The notes under the pieces are model-generated. The model worked only from the letters and a program-made list of their open reading frames with translations. It ran no database searches and had not been told where the DNA came from. From NCBI GenBank assembly GCA_029781865.1, contig JAKOVW010000008.1, positions 96,017 through 160,016 of the forward strand: a DNA stretch of 64,000 nt. The letters are read 5' to 3'. This document shows positions 37,702 to 46,407 of this stretch, in pieces (the stretch's first letter is position 1; each line of letters starts with the position of its first letter). Both the position numbers and the translations under genes were made by a program. The DNA is from Bacteroidota bacterium. Its GTDB lineage: Bacteria; Bacteroidota; Bacteroidia; Chitinophagales; Saprospiraceae.

Positions 37702-38424
37702 CTATTTTTTTATCGCACACAAATTATAATCCCGGATTACCGGCGCAATAAAATCCTTCCATGGGTTATGGTTGTTTTCTTTCTTTAAAAATTTAATGAT
37801 TCCTTTAGACTTTTCATTACCGGAAGGCTCCACTCCGTATTTACCGGCCTTGTAATCTTCCAGTACCTTCGGACAATCTGAAATCATCTGCTGAATGTCA
37901 ATCTCTGAAATTTTTTTTAATTTTTCATTCCCTATTTGCATGAGCACATAAAGATTCACCTCCGCTATATCCAGCTCTGCCAGTTCTTCTGCTGAACTTA
38001 CATAATAAGCCGCAGGCACATCGTAATAATAAAAAAGTTTTACCTTGCCATCCTCGATCAGTCGCATAAAATATCTCTTGGGAATCATATTCATTCCGAT
38101 TGAAGATTTATCGGAAAACGTCCTTCCCAAAAAAGTGATATTTACATCCGTGATTCTGTATTCCTGCAGATCCGCCGGGCGATATTCAGTAAATTCGCTT
38201 TCCGTGGGTTCCTCTACGAGATTATTCCATTGCTCTTCATCCATGAACAGAATCCTGGACTGAAACCCCCAGGGATATCGGTCATCGGCTATCACCCTGA
38301 TATAACCCTTTTTCAGGAAGCTGTCCCTGGTAATAAGCTGAGCCGGATGATCCCATTGTCCAAGGTCAGCCTGTGCAGAAACCAGGTTCAGAAGCAGATA
38401 AAAGAAAATAATACTATATTTCAT
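37702..38424 (-). CDS. hypothetical secreted protein
   Basis: The 240-residue protein has a signal peptide (MKYSIIFFYLLLNLVSAQ) and no T9SS tail. I recognise no domain. It shares a general look with Bacteroidota exported proteins of unknown function (segments RYFMRLIEDGKVKLFYYYD and LYVLMQIGNEKLKKI). It stands 33 bases upstream of esterase copy B on the same strand, so it may be co-transcribed with the esterase pair. Confidence 0.7.
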   Translation of the reverse strand: MKYSIIFFYLLLNLVSAQADLGQWDHPAQLITRDSFLKKGYIRVIADDRYPWGFQSRILFMDEEQWNNLVEEPTESEFTEYRPADLQEYRITDVNITFLGRTFSDKSSIGMNMIPKRYFMRLIEDGKVKLFYYYDVPAAYYVSSAEELAELDIAEVNLYVLMQIGNEKLKKISEIDIQQMISDCPKVLEDYKAGKYGVEPSGNEKSKGIIKFLKKENNHNPWKDFIAPVIRDYNLCAIKK

Positions 38425-38669
38425 ACAATAACATGGCTGGATAACAGAATCAGATCAAAAAATTTGGATTCTCTCCACTATACAAAAATAGAACATTGTC
38501 CTTAAGGAAGCATTTAAATAAGCTGCCACGGACTGATGTATGCCGGAATGCGGTGTGCTAAACTACTCTATCGTCGATTATTTTAACTATTAAAACCGAG
38601 TCAAATTAAACAGCTTTTGCTTTCGGCAGGATAGCGTCTTTTAATTAAAAACCTTCGGCTAGCCTGAAA

Positions 38670-39050
38670 ATGCTTAACTTTAAGAAATATATGTACATGT
38701 CTCAAATAAATCCTTACCGAAAAGAACTGGATAAAAAGCGCATCCGACTTATCATTCCGAATGGCCTTAAGCATCATTTCGCAGTTGCTGTTAGCAATCA
38801 GGTCGATGTGATCCAATTGTCCAAAAATCACCTGGAAGAATTTTCGACCATTTTGAATGCCATTCAAACTTCGGCTGATCAGGACGTAGAAATTGAATTG
38901 CCATCCAGTTTTGTCAAATATGTTCTTTGGAAACCCATCAGAGATATATTTGAAAAAGATATTACTGCGGAAGAAACTGCCGGCATGAAAGCTTTTTACA
39001 AATCCGTCTACCATCAAAAACCAAATGCGTTTGTAAGCTGTGGTAAATGA
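38670..39050 (+). CDS. hypothetical small protein, 126 aa
   Basis: I do not recognise this protein. It is soluble and basic at the N-terminus (QINPYRKELDKKRIRLIIP), with a mixed alpha/beta pattern and no signal peptide. A start at either of two further Met codons (38691 or 38697) is possible. It is a single plus-strand gene between minus-strand genes, with its own gaps on both sides. The antisense frame at 38601-39017 is a shadow. Confidence 0.55.
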   Translation: MLNFKKYMYMSQINPYRKELDKKRIRLIIPNGLKHHFAVAVSNQVDVIQLSKNHLEEFSTILNAIQTSADQDVEIELPSSFVKYVLWKPIRDIFEKDITAEETAGMKAFYKSVYHQKPNAFVSCGK

Positions 39051-39186
39051 AGAACAAATGAGAAGTTTGAAATATTAAATTTGAATGGTTGGATTTATAT
39101 AGAACTATCAACAGTGCCTGAGTTCCCCGTCAAACTTGCTTATAAAGACTAATTGTTTTGAAAGCTATTATTAATATTCTTGATGT

Positions 39187-39819
39187 CTAGTATTTTTTTG
39201 CTTTAAAGTAACCGCATCTAAACTGTACAAACGGAGCATATAAATAAATAGTGGATTGATGGTTTAATTTGAAGTAAAGATTAAAATTACCCTCAATAAA
39301 TTGAGTATCCATTTTAGTGATTTCAATAAAATTATCAAAGGCTGAATCTAGTTGCCAATCTGCGTCAAAAACATCGCCATCGGCAGTAGATCTAAAATAT
39401 ACTACTCTTAATAAATTCGAGTCCCTGGCGGCGGCTTCATCATCGACTAATTTTTGTCTGCCTTTAACAACAGTATGATATTCAAGTGATATTAAATCCC
39501 GTTTATTAACCCAACTATCTAAATTTCTCCAATCTATAGTATCAACATAATTTCTCAATACGACTCCATTCCGACCATTATAAAAGCTTGTACCGGCATT
39601 CGCCTTCCACTGAATATATCCCTGATTTGGGACTAATTTTACAGCAGTTGCTAAAGTCGAATCATTTCTTATAATATATTCCTTTAAATCACGTGAATCT
39701 TTATTATTTACAGATGGAATTAGTGAGAAATCAATACAATCAAATTCATCTGTGGTGGGGCTTTCATAAGTACAAGACGATAATAGGGCAAGATTAACAA
39801 ATAGTGCAGACCATTTCAT
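39187..39819 (-). CDS. hypothetical lipoprotein
   Basis: The 210-residue protein begins MKWSALFVNLALLSSCTYES, with a lipobox (LLSSC) that predicts lipid attachment at Cys16. No other domain is recognised. It is Asp/Asn-rich and probably faces the periplasm or cell surface. It lies about 170 bases before the tRNA-fMet gene. Confidence 0.65.
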   Translation of the reverse strand: MKWSALFVNLALLSSCTYESPTTDEFDCIDFSLIPSVNNKDSRDLKEYIIRNDSTLATAVKLVPNQGYIQWKANAGTSFYNGRNGVVLRNYVDTIDWRNLDSWVNKRDLISLEYHTVVKGRQKLVDDEAAARDSNLLRVVYFRSTADGDVFDADWQLDSAFDNFIEITKMDTQFIEGNFNLYFKLNHQSTIYLYAPFVQFRCGYFKAKKY

Positions 39820-39971
39820 TAAGGAAATTTAATTTAGAAAATATTTAAAAATATGGATCGTTTTCAGAAAATATACTTTCAGATCTGTCAACGAACCCCT
39901 AATATAACTTTCTATGAATAAACGGTGTAATTTAATTGCGAAAACCTTGATCAGATTCGTCCATTTATGAT

Positions 39972-39979
39972 TATCTTTG
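39972..39979 (+). promoter_or_regulatory. -7 box (TATCTTTG) of the tRNA-fMet gene
   Basis: TATCTTTG matches the TAnnTTTG consensus exactly and ends 11 bases before the tRNA 5' end. A TTG at 39947-39949, 22 bases upstream, is a possible -33 element. Confidence 0.6.
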
Positions 39980-39990
39980 CATCCTCAAAT

Positions 39991-40063
<73 letters not shown>

Positions 40064-40070
40064 CTAATTT

Positions 40071-40113
40071 AAATAAGCTATTGATATTCATTTATTAATA
40101 GCTTATTTTTTTG
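40071..40113 (+). terminator. terminator of the tRNA-fMet gene
   Basis: AATAAGCTATT (40072-40082) pairs with AATAGCTTATT (40097-40107) as a perfect 11-base stem, and the second arm runs straight into a T-run. It starts 8 bases after the tRNA. Confidence 0.85.
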
Positions 40114-40214
40114 TTTAATATGAGGGGTTTTCGGCATAAATAGGTTGCCAAATGGGTTGCCAATTTTAGCTCTGGGATCTAGAAGGAAATCATGACAGAA
40201 ACCTCAAAACTGTT

Positions 40215-40463
40215 ATGATGAAAATCAATAATCTTACTTTCTCCTTTTTCTTATTTAGGAGCAAGAAAAATGCTTCTGGGCTATCTCCGATTTATCTTCA
40301 AGATTCAAAGATCAGTTTATGGAATCTTTACAAACTGATTACTGATGCTAATAAGAGTTCATACATAGATGGATTTCTGGATAGAGCTGCTAATGATGAG
40401 CTTATAATGGAGGAATTGAGGGGATCTATGGAATACAGAAGGCAGAGTTGGTATTTGGATTAG
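40215..40463 (+). pseudogene. remnant of a tyrosine recombinase (integrase) N-terminus
   Basis: The frame begins MMKINNLTFSFFLFRSKK and continues NASGLSPIYL. This resembles the arm-binding N-terminus of Bacteroidota tyrosine recombinases, where a strand of the type LTFSFYLRKSK is followed by GLAPIYLRI. After about residue 29 the similarity stops abruptly, and the remaining 53 residues (from QDSKISLWNLYKL) look unrelated. No catalytic domain (R-H-R-Y) follows. It lies about 150 bases after the tRNA-fMet 3' end, the usual position for an integrase that used a tRNA as attachment site. It is probably a truncated, dead gene. Confidence 0.5.
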
Positions 40464-40498
40464 AAACTTTACTGGCCGCAGGGGGCAATTGCAATACA

Positions 40499-40537
40499 TG
40501 TGGATTGCGCTCTGCACTCTTGCGCTGGGGTATTCCA
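40499..40537 (+). repeat. dispersed repeat, copy at 42353-42390
   Basis: The stretch around GCTCTGCACTCTTGCGCTGG ending GTATTCCAA is repeated with a few differences at 42353-42390 (GCTCTGTGCTGTTGCGCTGG then GTATTCCAA). Both copies lie between genes in the decayed region and have no coding sense. Confidence 0.6.
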
Positions 40538-40665
40538 AAGTAATATCCTGAAATTGATGCTAAATTAGTAGAAGCCAATGATGGTAGGAAAGTCGTGAAG
40601 CTCTTTCGTGTAGTGTTGTAAATTCAAACATAGTCAGCTTGAAATAAGAAATTGTAATGCACAAA

Positions 40666-42171
40666 TTACTTTACTAATTTTTTAATTGAACAGAGGCCAT
40701 TGTTAGTTAGTATTCTCAATAAATATATTCCTTCCGAAAGGTTACCGCAATCAATAATTCTTTTTTGTGAATTATCTTGAAAGGTAAAATCAGAAATTAA
40801 CTCTCCGGTAAGTGTGTAAAATGAAACCTTTTTGATTTGGTAGTTTGGCGCTAAAAACTCTAAAACTAGCTTGTCTTTAACAGGATTAGGATATACGTGT
40901 GGTTCAAATACATAATCATCTGGATTTAATGAAAATGTCATTACCAAATTACTATCACACACTGGTTCATAGCCCAACCTGTAATTAACGAAGTTTGGGA
41001 TACTTGCATGATTCCAGGCAGGAAGTTGAATGCCATGTTGTTGAAAGTTGCAATCTTTTCCTTTCTTATTAGGATCATTTATAACATGCATAACTTTATT
41101 ACTTGTACCAGTTCTAATATAGATTTTACAATCAGGTCCAAGCATAGCTGCGTCAAATCCCGCAGCCCAGATTCCCTCATCTACATAACCATCCCAGGTA
41201 TCAATATGAACTAACGAGGATTGAATATCCTGCATCCATGAATCTACTTGGTATAAGTCAAATCTGTAACTTAGATAAACAAATCTTGAATCTGGCGAGA
41301 AAGCCACTCCAACAGTATGGTCATTTGTCTCGCTTCCCGTTACAACATTTCTGAAATTACTTAGTGTTCCGGTTTTCCTGTCAAAATCCATTAAAAATAA
41401 GCCTTTACTAGGGGTCATACGAGCATATTTAGTACCATCCGGAGAGAAACAAGACTGTGTGCCTCCATCATCTAATGGATAAAGGTCCATCCCAATAGTC
41501 TGTTGTATAAATGGTAATGGTCCATTTTTTGTCATTTGAATACTATAATAAACATTACTTGTTCTACTTGGCACAAGAATCCACCAATCTTCATTATTTG
41601 AATGCCGAACCGCGGTAAGGTCTGAGGCCGATAAATATTTATCAATTACAATTTGATTTTTAGTAACAACTTCACCATAACTATTATTTAAAGTCATATC
41701 AACGATAGAATACAATAATTTAGTTGTAGCTAAAACTGATAATGAATCCTGAACAAATTCGCTGTATTTTGAAATAACAAAAAACAATTGGTCACTATTT
41801 GATTCAGGTAATATTATTGTACCAAAAGGAACCCTATAATCCCCATCTGAGCAAGTGAAATCATGATATGCTCCTTGATTTATATATCCATTATTCATTT
41901 TATTAAATGACTTATCTGATATCCAGCATCCTGTGGTATAAAATAGAAAATTCCCATTTTTATCACAAATACTTGCATTATTAATGCTAACAGGATAATC
42001 TTTATGACTCAAATAAATCTTCCTCTGGTTGCCATTAAAATCAATATTAAACCTCCAGAAATTAGTGTCATTTTTTGAAGAATTTGAGCCGCCAAGATGC
42101 CATATATAATCTCTTTTTCCCTGGGCATATAGGCCACTTAAAAGAAATAGATAAAAAAACAATACTCTCAT
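40666..42171 (-). CDS. beta-propeller-like secreted protein with T9SS tail, paralogue 1
   Basis: The ATG at 42171 gives 501 residues and a signal peptide MRVLFFYLFLLSGLYAQG; the frame runs up to 42213 without adding sense. The body shows repeating blade-like strands (SICDKNGNFLFYTTG, CFSPDGTKYARM, AFSPDSRFVYLSYR), suggesting a WD40-like or YncE-like beta-propeller. The last 80 residues are a T9SS type A tail (PHVYPNPVKDKLVLEF, LSEGIYLLRI). It is paralogous to 46408-48222, which has an extra PKD domain. The binding partner or substrate is unknown. Confidence 0.78.
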   Translation of the reverse strand: MRVLFFYLFLLSGLYAQGKRDYIWHLGGSNSSKNDTNFWRFNIDFNGNQRKIYLSHKDYPVSINNASICDKNGNFLFYTTGCWISDKSFNKMNNGYINQGAYHDFTCSDGDYRVPFGTIILPESNSDQLFFVISKYSEFVQDSLSVLATTKLLYSIVDMTLNNSYGEVVTKNQIVIDKYLSASDLTAVRHSNNEDWWILVPSRTSNVYYSIQMTKNGPLPFIQQTIGMDLYPLDDGGTQSCFSPDGTKYARMTPSKGLFLMDFDRKTGTLSNFRNVVTGSETNDHTVGVAFSPDSRFVYLSYRFDLYQVDSWMQDIQSSLVHIDTWDGYVDEGIWAAGFDAAMLGPDCKIYIRTGTSNKVMHVINDPNKKGKDCNFQQHGIQLPAWNHASIPNFVNYRLGYEPVCDSNLVMTFSLNPDDYVFEPHVYPNPVKDKLVLEFLAPNYQIKKVSFYTLTGELISDFTFQDNSQKRIIDCGNLSEGIYLLRILTNNGLCSIKKLVK

Positions 42172-42605
42172 TATTGATAAGTAACAGATGTGTTTATTGA
42201 AAATATAAAACACTAATGCAAAATTCTTACAAAGCTTGCTTAAAGTTAAGCAATATTATTACATTTAATTCTTTTAATCCTAATAATTTATTCTCCCTAA
42301 AAGATAAAAGGCATTGGTATGAATTTTACCGCAAGCCGCAGTTGATATAAAAGGTAATTGTGCTCTGTGCTGTTGCGCTGGGTATTCCAATTTTGCATTT
42401 TGGGTGTATAGGGAATAATGCAAAAACGGAATTTGTCATCACTTTCAGGTTTAATTCCCTATAAAGCATGTGAAGATGGTGACAGATTGTATACTTCAAA
42501 CTAAATATAATTGCTTCCCGTTTTGAATAATTTTATTTAAAGCATATGATTGATGGTAAGCCTAGCAAGCCATTTAGTGCAATTATACTTCACCCGCCCA
42601 ATTCA
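42172..42605. other. gap with decayed repeats
   Basis: This gap contains no gene. It holds one copy of the GCTCTGTGCTGTTGCGCTGG repeat (42353-42390), an inverted repeat TATAGGGAAT/ATTCCCTATA (42407-42416 and 42454-42463), and the 35-base stretch 42430-42464 that recurs at 43858-43892. Confidence 0.55.
42430..42464 (+). repeat. 35-base dispersed repeat, copy 1 (also 43858-43892)
   Basis: The stretch containing TTTGTCATCACTTTCAGGTT is repeated at 43858-43892 with one mismatch. A more distant relative (CACTTT, then CATTCCCTAATAAAAG) precedes the RadC remnants at 44487 and 48609, so these appear to be decayed upstream regions of one element. Confidence 0.65.
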
Positions 42606-43517
42606 TCATAAAATTATCAGTTTTATATATTTAGTGTTCAATTGATCTGATATTTTAACAAAGTAGATTCCGGCTGGCTTGTCAGTAGTTGAATATTTTC
42701 CTTCTTGATTTTGCGCTAATTTAAACTTTTGCCCATTAATAGAAATAAGTTCAACAATTTTTATTCCTCGTTCATTGCTGGGTGAAAGAGAAAACTCTTC
42801 CCTGCAAGGATTGGAATAAATTTTCCAATCAAATGATTCTTCAATATTTTTGGATGAAGTACTTATATCACTTTTTATACAACGACAAGATTGATAATAA
42901 GTATCAGATTTATCTAGTGGAGAGGCCAAATTGTAAACATTTACAGTTCCAGTGGAACCACCATCAAATGGTATATAAACCGATTTATGCTGATTAGAAT
43001 CAATTAACCTTACATTAGTATAAACTCTGATACCGTTGAAATTTCCATCAACATAAAGTCCTGCAGGCAAGAATGAAAGTTCAGTTTCTCCGGTTCCTCC
43101 CCAGCTTTTATCAATTATTTTATACTTAACGTCATTATAAGCATTCTTCCAAAGCCACGTTGTATCCGCATCTAAGTATAACATTAATTCATGCCAATTT
43201 TGTGATGTGGGAATTGCATATCCTTTAGGACAAATTCCCTTAACTATTTTTCCTGTTTCTCCATTGCTAAGTCCTTTGTAATTATAGAGTAATCCAAAGC
43301 TATCGACTTTACTACAATCGCCATTTGGACATTTATAATTATTTGGACTAACCTCATTGCCATCCCAATATCTCTTACTTCTAGTATTTTGCTACAACCA
43401 AACCTGACTTCCAATTTGAACAGTATCATATTTGTTTCCTTCAAAATCGTATACCTGACCAATAAGTGAAAAAGGTATAACAAAAGAGTAAAGAGCAAGT
43501 AAATAATTCTTTTTCAT
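42606..43517 (-). pseudogene. FISUMP-type secreted protein gene with one internal amber codon
   Basis: From the ATG at 43517 the minus strand reads MKKNYLLALYSFVIPFSLIG, a signal peptide. The FISUMP-domain start VYDFEGNKYDTVQIGSQVWL follows, and then a TAG at codon 42 (43392-43394). The same frame then continues without further damage (QNTRSKRYWDGNEVSP, GLLYNYKGLSNGE, ICPKGYAIPTSQNWHELM) to a T9SS type A tail ending at 42606. FISUMP (Fibrobacter succinogenes major paralogous) proteins are secreted and of unknown function. The codon aligns with a position usually occupied by a polar residue and could derive from CAG by one C-to-T change. Either the gene is a very recent pseudogene, the stop is read through, or it is a sequencing error. 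Confidence 0.75.
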
Positions 43518-43933
43518 ATGAAGTTGCAAATTCCGTTCAAACTGACCAACCCTCGCTGGAGCATATAGACCAGCCCTTAATAGCTCAAAAATTTACCAAA
43601 CATAACTTAAGATACTGCAAATATGAACTAATAATTTCTGCGTCAAAAAAGCACTTACCTCACCAAAGTCACATCACCAGACTTCACCTGTCTCAACTCA
43701 ATGCTATCAAAAGAAATCATAAAATTCAGCATACACATTTTATTATCACAATAGAATTTTCATTCAAATATAGAATATTGTTTCTGGACCAGGAAATTCA
43801 ATTGGATCTGGAAGTGTTTTGTAGGGTAATTTCAATAACTGTTGCAACCATGCAATCAATTTGTCATCACTTTCAGGTTTAATTTCCTATAAGGGATGTC
43901 AAAGTGTTGAATTGAATATTCTTTAATGTCATG
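43518..43933. other. gap with decayed copies of the RadC-upstream module
   Basis: No gene is seen. The stretch 43761-43831 (CATTCAAATATAG, GGACCAGGAAATT, TAGGGTAATT) is co-linear with 48381-48439 (CATCCAAATATAG, GGACCAAGAAATT, TAGGGTAATT), with nearly the same internal spacing. The 35-base repeat copy 2 lies at 43858-43892. A partial copy of the TTTACCAAACATA motif is at about 43590-43609. Confidence 0.5.
43858..43892 (+). repeat. 35-base dispersed repeat, copy 2
   Basis: This is the second copy of the repeat at 42430-42464, with one mismatch (TTTCCTATAA in place of TTCCCTATAA). It lies directly after the copy of the 43761-43831 module, so the order of fragments is preserved as in a decayed element. 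Confidence 0.65.
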
Positions 43934-44350
43934 TCAGAAAAATGCAAATAATAATTGCAAAAGAGCCAGAACCCCACTCCGCAACAACATATTTTGATAA
44001 TATGTTTTTAAATGTATTGGCGCTTTGGATTTGAGAAAAAAAGAAAGAATAAATATTACAATCGTTATAGGCAAACCAAATAAAATATATTTATTTGCAT
44101 TATTCCAATTCATTATTTCAAAAAGTATTGCCAACGGAGCTATTGAAAGTAAAATCCCTGAAATTATTGAAAATAAAATATTATGTTGTTGTATTGTTTT
44201 ATCACAAAAAAGATAAAAAGCAAAAATAAAATATACAGTGGCAACACTAAATAGTAAAGTTACAAAAATTATATTTGATCCGGGCAAATGTAACTTTTTA
44301 AAAATTAACGCTATTACAAATAGCAATGACAATACACTTTCTATTTTCAT
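43934..44350 (-). CDS. small four-helix membrane protein
   Basis: The 138-residue protein has about four hydrophobic segments and no signal-peptidase site, so it is predicted to be an inner-membrane protein. Two short motifs, LIFKKLHLPGSN near the start and ILFEIMNWNNAN in the middle, resemble the FK-hydrophobic-H-hydrophobic-PGAN motif seen in GldL and in small membrane proteins related to it. The similarity is weak and short, so I give no symbol. It stands alone between the decayed repeats. Confidence 0.6.
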   Translation of the reverse strand: MKIESVLSLLFVIALIFKKLHLPGSNIIFVTLLFSVATVYFIFAFYLFCDKTIQQHNILFSIISGILLSIAPLAILFEIMNWNNANKYILFGLPITIVIFILSFFLKSKAPIHLKTYYQNMLLRSGVLALLQLLFAFF

Positions 44351-44368
44351 AAGCTTTAATTAATGTGT

Positions 44369-44403
44369 AAATCGTCAACAAAATGTTTACGAAACATAGC
44401 TTA
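44369..44403 (+). repeat. 35-base dispersed repeat (also 48679-48713)
   Basis: The stretch AAATCGTCAACAAAATGTTT and its continuation (ACGAAACATAGCTTA) recur at 48679-48713 with two mismatches. In the second place it is fused directly to the broken end of a RadC remnant and lies just before a lipoprotein gene. Confidence 0.7.
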
Positions 44404-44486
44404 AATTTAACACATCATTGGAAATTTGTACTCACTTTCACATATCATTCCCTAATAAAAGTTCTCAAAGCGAGGACAAAACGCCT

Positions 44487-44699
44487 ATGAAACTAGCAGA
44501 AATTCAAGTCAGATATCATCCTAAAACCTATTGTAAACCGCAGATTAAATCCAGTCAGGATGCTTATGAGATAATTAAACCTCTGTATAGCGAGGATATA
44601 CTTCTATACAAAGAGATTTTCATGGTACTTTATCTGAACTGATCGAACAGAGTCCTGGGTTATCATATGCACTTCATAGGCTCTGACCTCCTCCCTTGA
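44487..44699 (+). pseudogene. RadC/JAB-family remnant 1 (truncated, internal TGA)
   Basis: The frame MKLAEIQVRYHPKTYCKPQI continues KSSQDAYEIIKPLYS and IFMVLYLN, the typical N-terminus of the RadC-like JAB-domain proteins of Bacteroidota. At codon 52 a TGA (44640-44642) interrupts, but the same frame continues SNRVLGYHMHFIGS, which is how this family goes on after LLN. The JAB metal-binding motif is missing because similarity ends about 15 codons later. A stretch with CATTCCCTAATAAAAGT precedes it at 44447-44463. It is a dead fragment. Confidence 0.7.
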
Positions 44700-44763
44700 A
44701 ACCGAAGCATTCTAAATTTGGGAAATGGGGTATTTACACAACAAAATGATATGCACAATGAAA

Positions 44764-46200
44764 TTAGTTTATAATTATTGATTCAGATTGAAAAAGGTGG
44801 TTATTAACAAATACGGAATAAAAATAAACGCCTGGCGGGATAGACGAAATGTTAACTGAAATAGTTACACCAGGCCCAGAAATTTCTTTCCGTATAAATT
44901 TTTTTCCCATTGCATCTTCTAATATAAATGTGCATAAATTGCAATTATCTGGAATAGATATATAAATAAAATCTCTGCAAGGATTCGGAAAAACTTTTAT
45001 TGTTTGAGATTTAATTGGTATGTTCTTGGTAAATACGACATCTCCATATTGATTCAAATTTATGATGTAAACATCAAGATCTGAAGTTACATCTGTAAAA
45101 TTATATCGATAACCATATGTAAGAATGCTACCATCTAATGCTTCATCAATACCCATCATAACATAATAGGCGTCTCCCCCATAATATTTAACCCATTTTG
45201 TATTAAGTGCAGTATCTATTTTTGCTACAAGAAACCATGAAGGTCTATAACCATAAGGCCATGAAAACTTATCGAAATTAGATGTACCGCCAACTAAAAA
45301 ATAATCTTTTCCAATTACAAGGCTTTTAGCTACCGCAGGTATTTCACTGGTATCCTTCTTTTTTCCAAAGGATATATTTTTATAAAATGTATAATCTGGT
45401 TTAATCAATGATATACCAAAATCAAGTGAATCTATATTGTCCAATATATTTTTGTCTATTGATTGGGATCCTGTATTTATATACAAATTATTTCCGGGCC
45501 ATTTATCAATTTGTCCAGAAGTAAGTCCAAATAAATCATCGCGAATATATTCTATTGATTTTAAATTATCTATCTGTACCAACTGAAGACTGTTAATTCC
45601 TTTAAGTATGAAATTTTTCATATCAAAAGTGGTGGTAATAGATACGGGACCAACTTGCAAATCTGGACTATGAATAGATTGGATTTTTCTGGAATTCAAA
45701 TTAATACTAAAAAAGTTGCTTGCACCATATTGTACAGTATTATAAGCAAAATATAAAATTGAATCTGTGGATCTATATATTTTCCAATATAATCCATTTA
45801 ATGTGTCTGGCAATTCAATAGAGTCAATCAATTTTAAAGACTTTGAATTTAATCCTTTATAAATATCTAAAACAGGTATTGTGCGACCCATTTTTTTAGA
45901 ATGAATCAAATAAGAATACAATGTGTCATTAGTACCCGTTTCAAATCCTTCTAAATAGTTGAAAACATTACGTTTAAATGTATCAATTATTAGACTCTTG
46001 CCACTCTTAGAAATATGATAAATATATGATTTTGCAGAGTCCCATACATTAAATTCCTGTATACAAAAACTGAAATAATCTTTCTCTTCTTTCATATCAA
46101 TTGCAAGATTATTTCCAACAGCTTGCTGATAGAAATAAGGAACTTGTCCAAATAATTTAATTCCTGTAAAACAAATTAGAACTAACAATTTTCTATTCAT
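44764..46200 (-). CDS. secreted protein with T9SS type A tail, 478 aa
   Basis: The protein starts with signal peptide MNRKLLVLICFTGIKLFGQ and ends in a T9SS type A sorting domain (IKVFPNPCRDFIYISIP, IPPGVYFYSVF). The body of about 370 residues has repeated short beta-strand segments typical of a propeller or of delta-60-like repeats, but I recognise no exact family. It is AT-rich like its neighbours and not clearly paralogous to the two propeller genes on either side. The function is unknown; it is expected at the cell surface or in the medium. Confidence 0.75.
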   Translation of the reverse strand: MNRKLLVLICFTGIKLFGQVPYFYQQAVGNNLAIDMKEEKDYFSFCIQEFNVWDSAKSYIYHISKSGKSLIIDTFKRNVFNYLEGFETGTNDTLYSYLIHSKKMGRTIPVLDIYKGLNSKSLKLIDSIELPDTLNGLYWKIYRSTDSILYFAYNTVQYGASNFFSINLNSRKIQSIHSPDLQVGPVSITTTFDMKNFILKGINSLQLVQIDNLKSIEYIRDDLFGLTSGQIDKWPGNNLYINTGSQSIDKNILDNIDSLDFGISLIKPDYTFYKNISFGKKKDTSEIPAVAKSLVIGKDYFLVGGTSNFDKFSWPYGYRPSWFLVAKIDTALNTKWVKYYGGDAYYVMMGIDEALDGSILTYGYRYNFTDVTSDLDVYIINLNQYGDVVFTKNIPIKSQTIKVFPNPCRDFIYISIPDNCNLCTFILEDAMGKKFIRKEISGPGVTISVNISSIPPGVYFYSVFVNNHLFQSESIIIN

Positions 46201-46407
46201 TTTAGATCGTAATATTTATTGATTCCTGCCATATTGAATTTGATGAAAAACCTATTGAAGGTAAGCGTTTAAAACTTGCTGTCAATCCTAATGCATCAAC
46301 AAGATAAGTCATATACTTCAAGTCTCAAGTAATAATTTACAAAAAAAACTCACACCTGACCTCCTCCTTTAAAACCCATACAATCTAAATCAGCTAATCA
46401 GAACTTT

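Noticed and set aside
38601..39017. 138-codon minus-strand frame opposite the 38670 gene
   Set aside because: I chose the plus-strand frame because its N-terminus and composition look more protein-like; only weak evidence separates the two.
43244..43498. 84-codon minus-strand frame beginning MLFTLLLYLFHLL
   Set aside because: It is in a different phase from the FISUMP frame that covers the same bases with clear domain sense.
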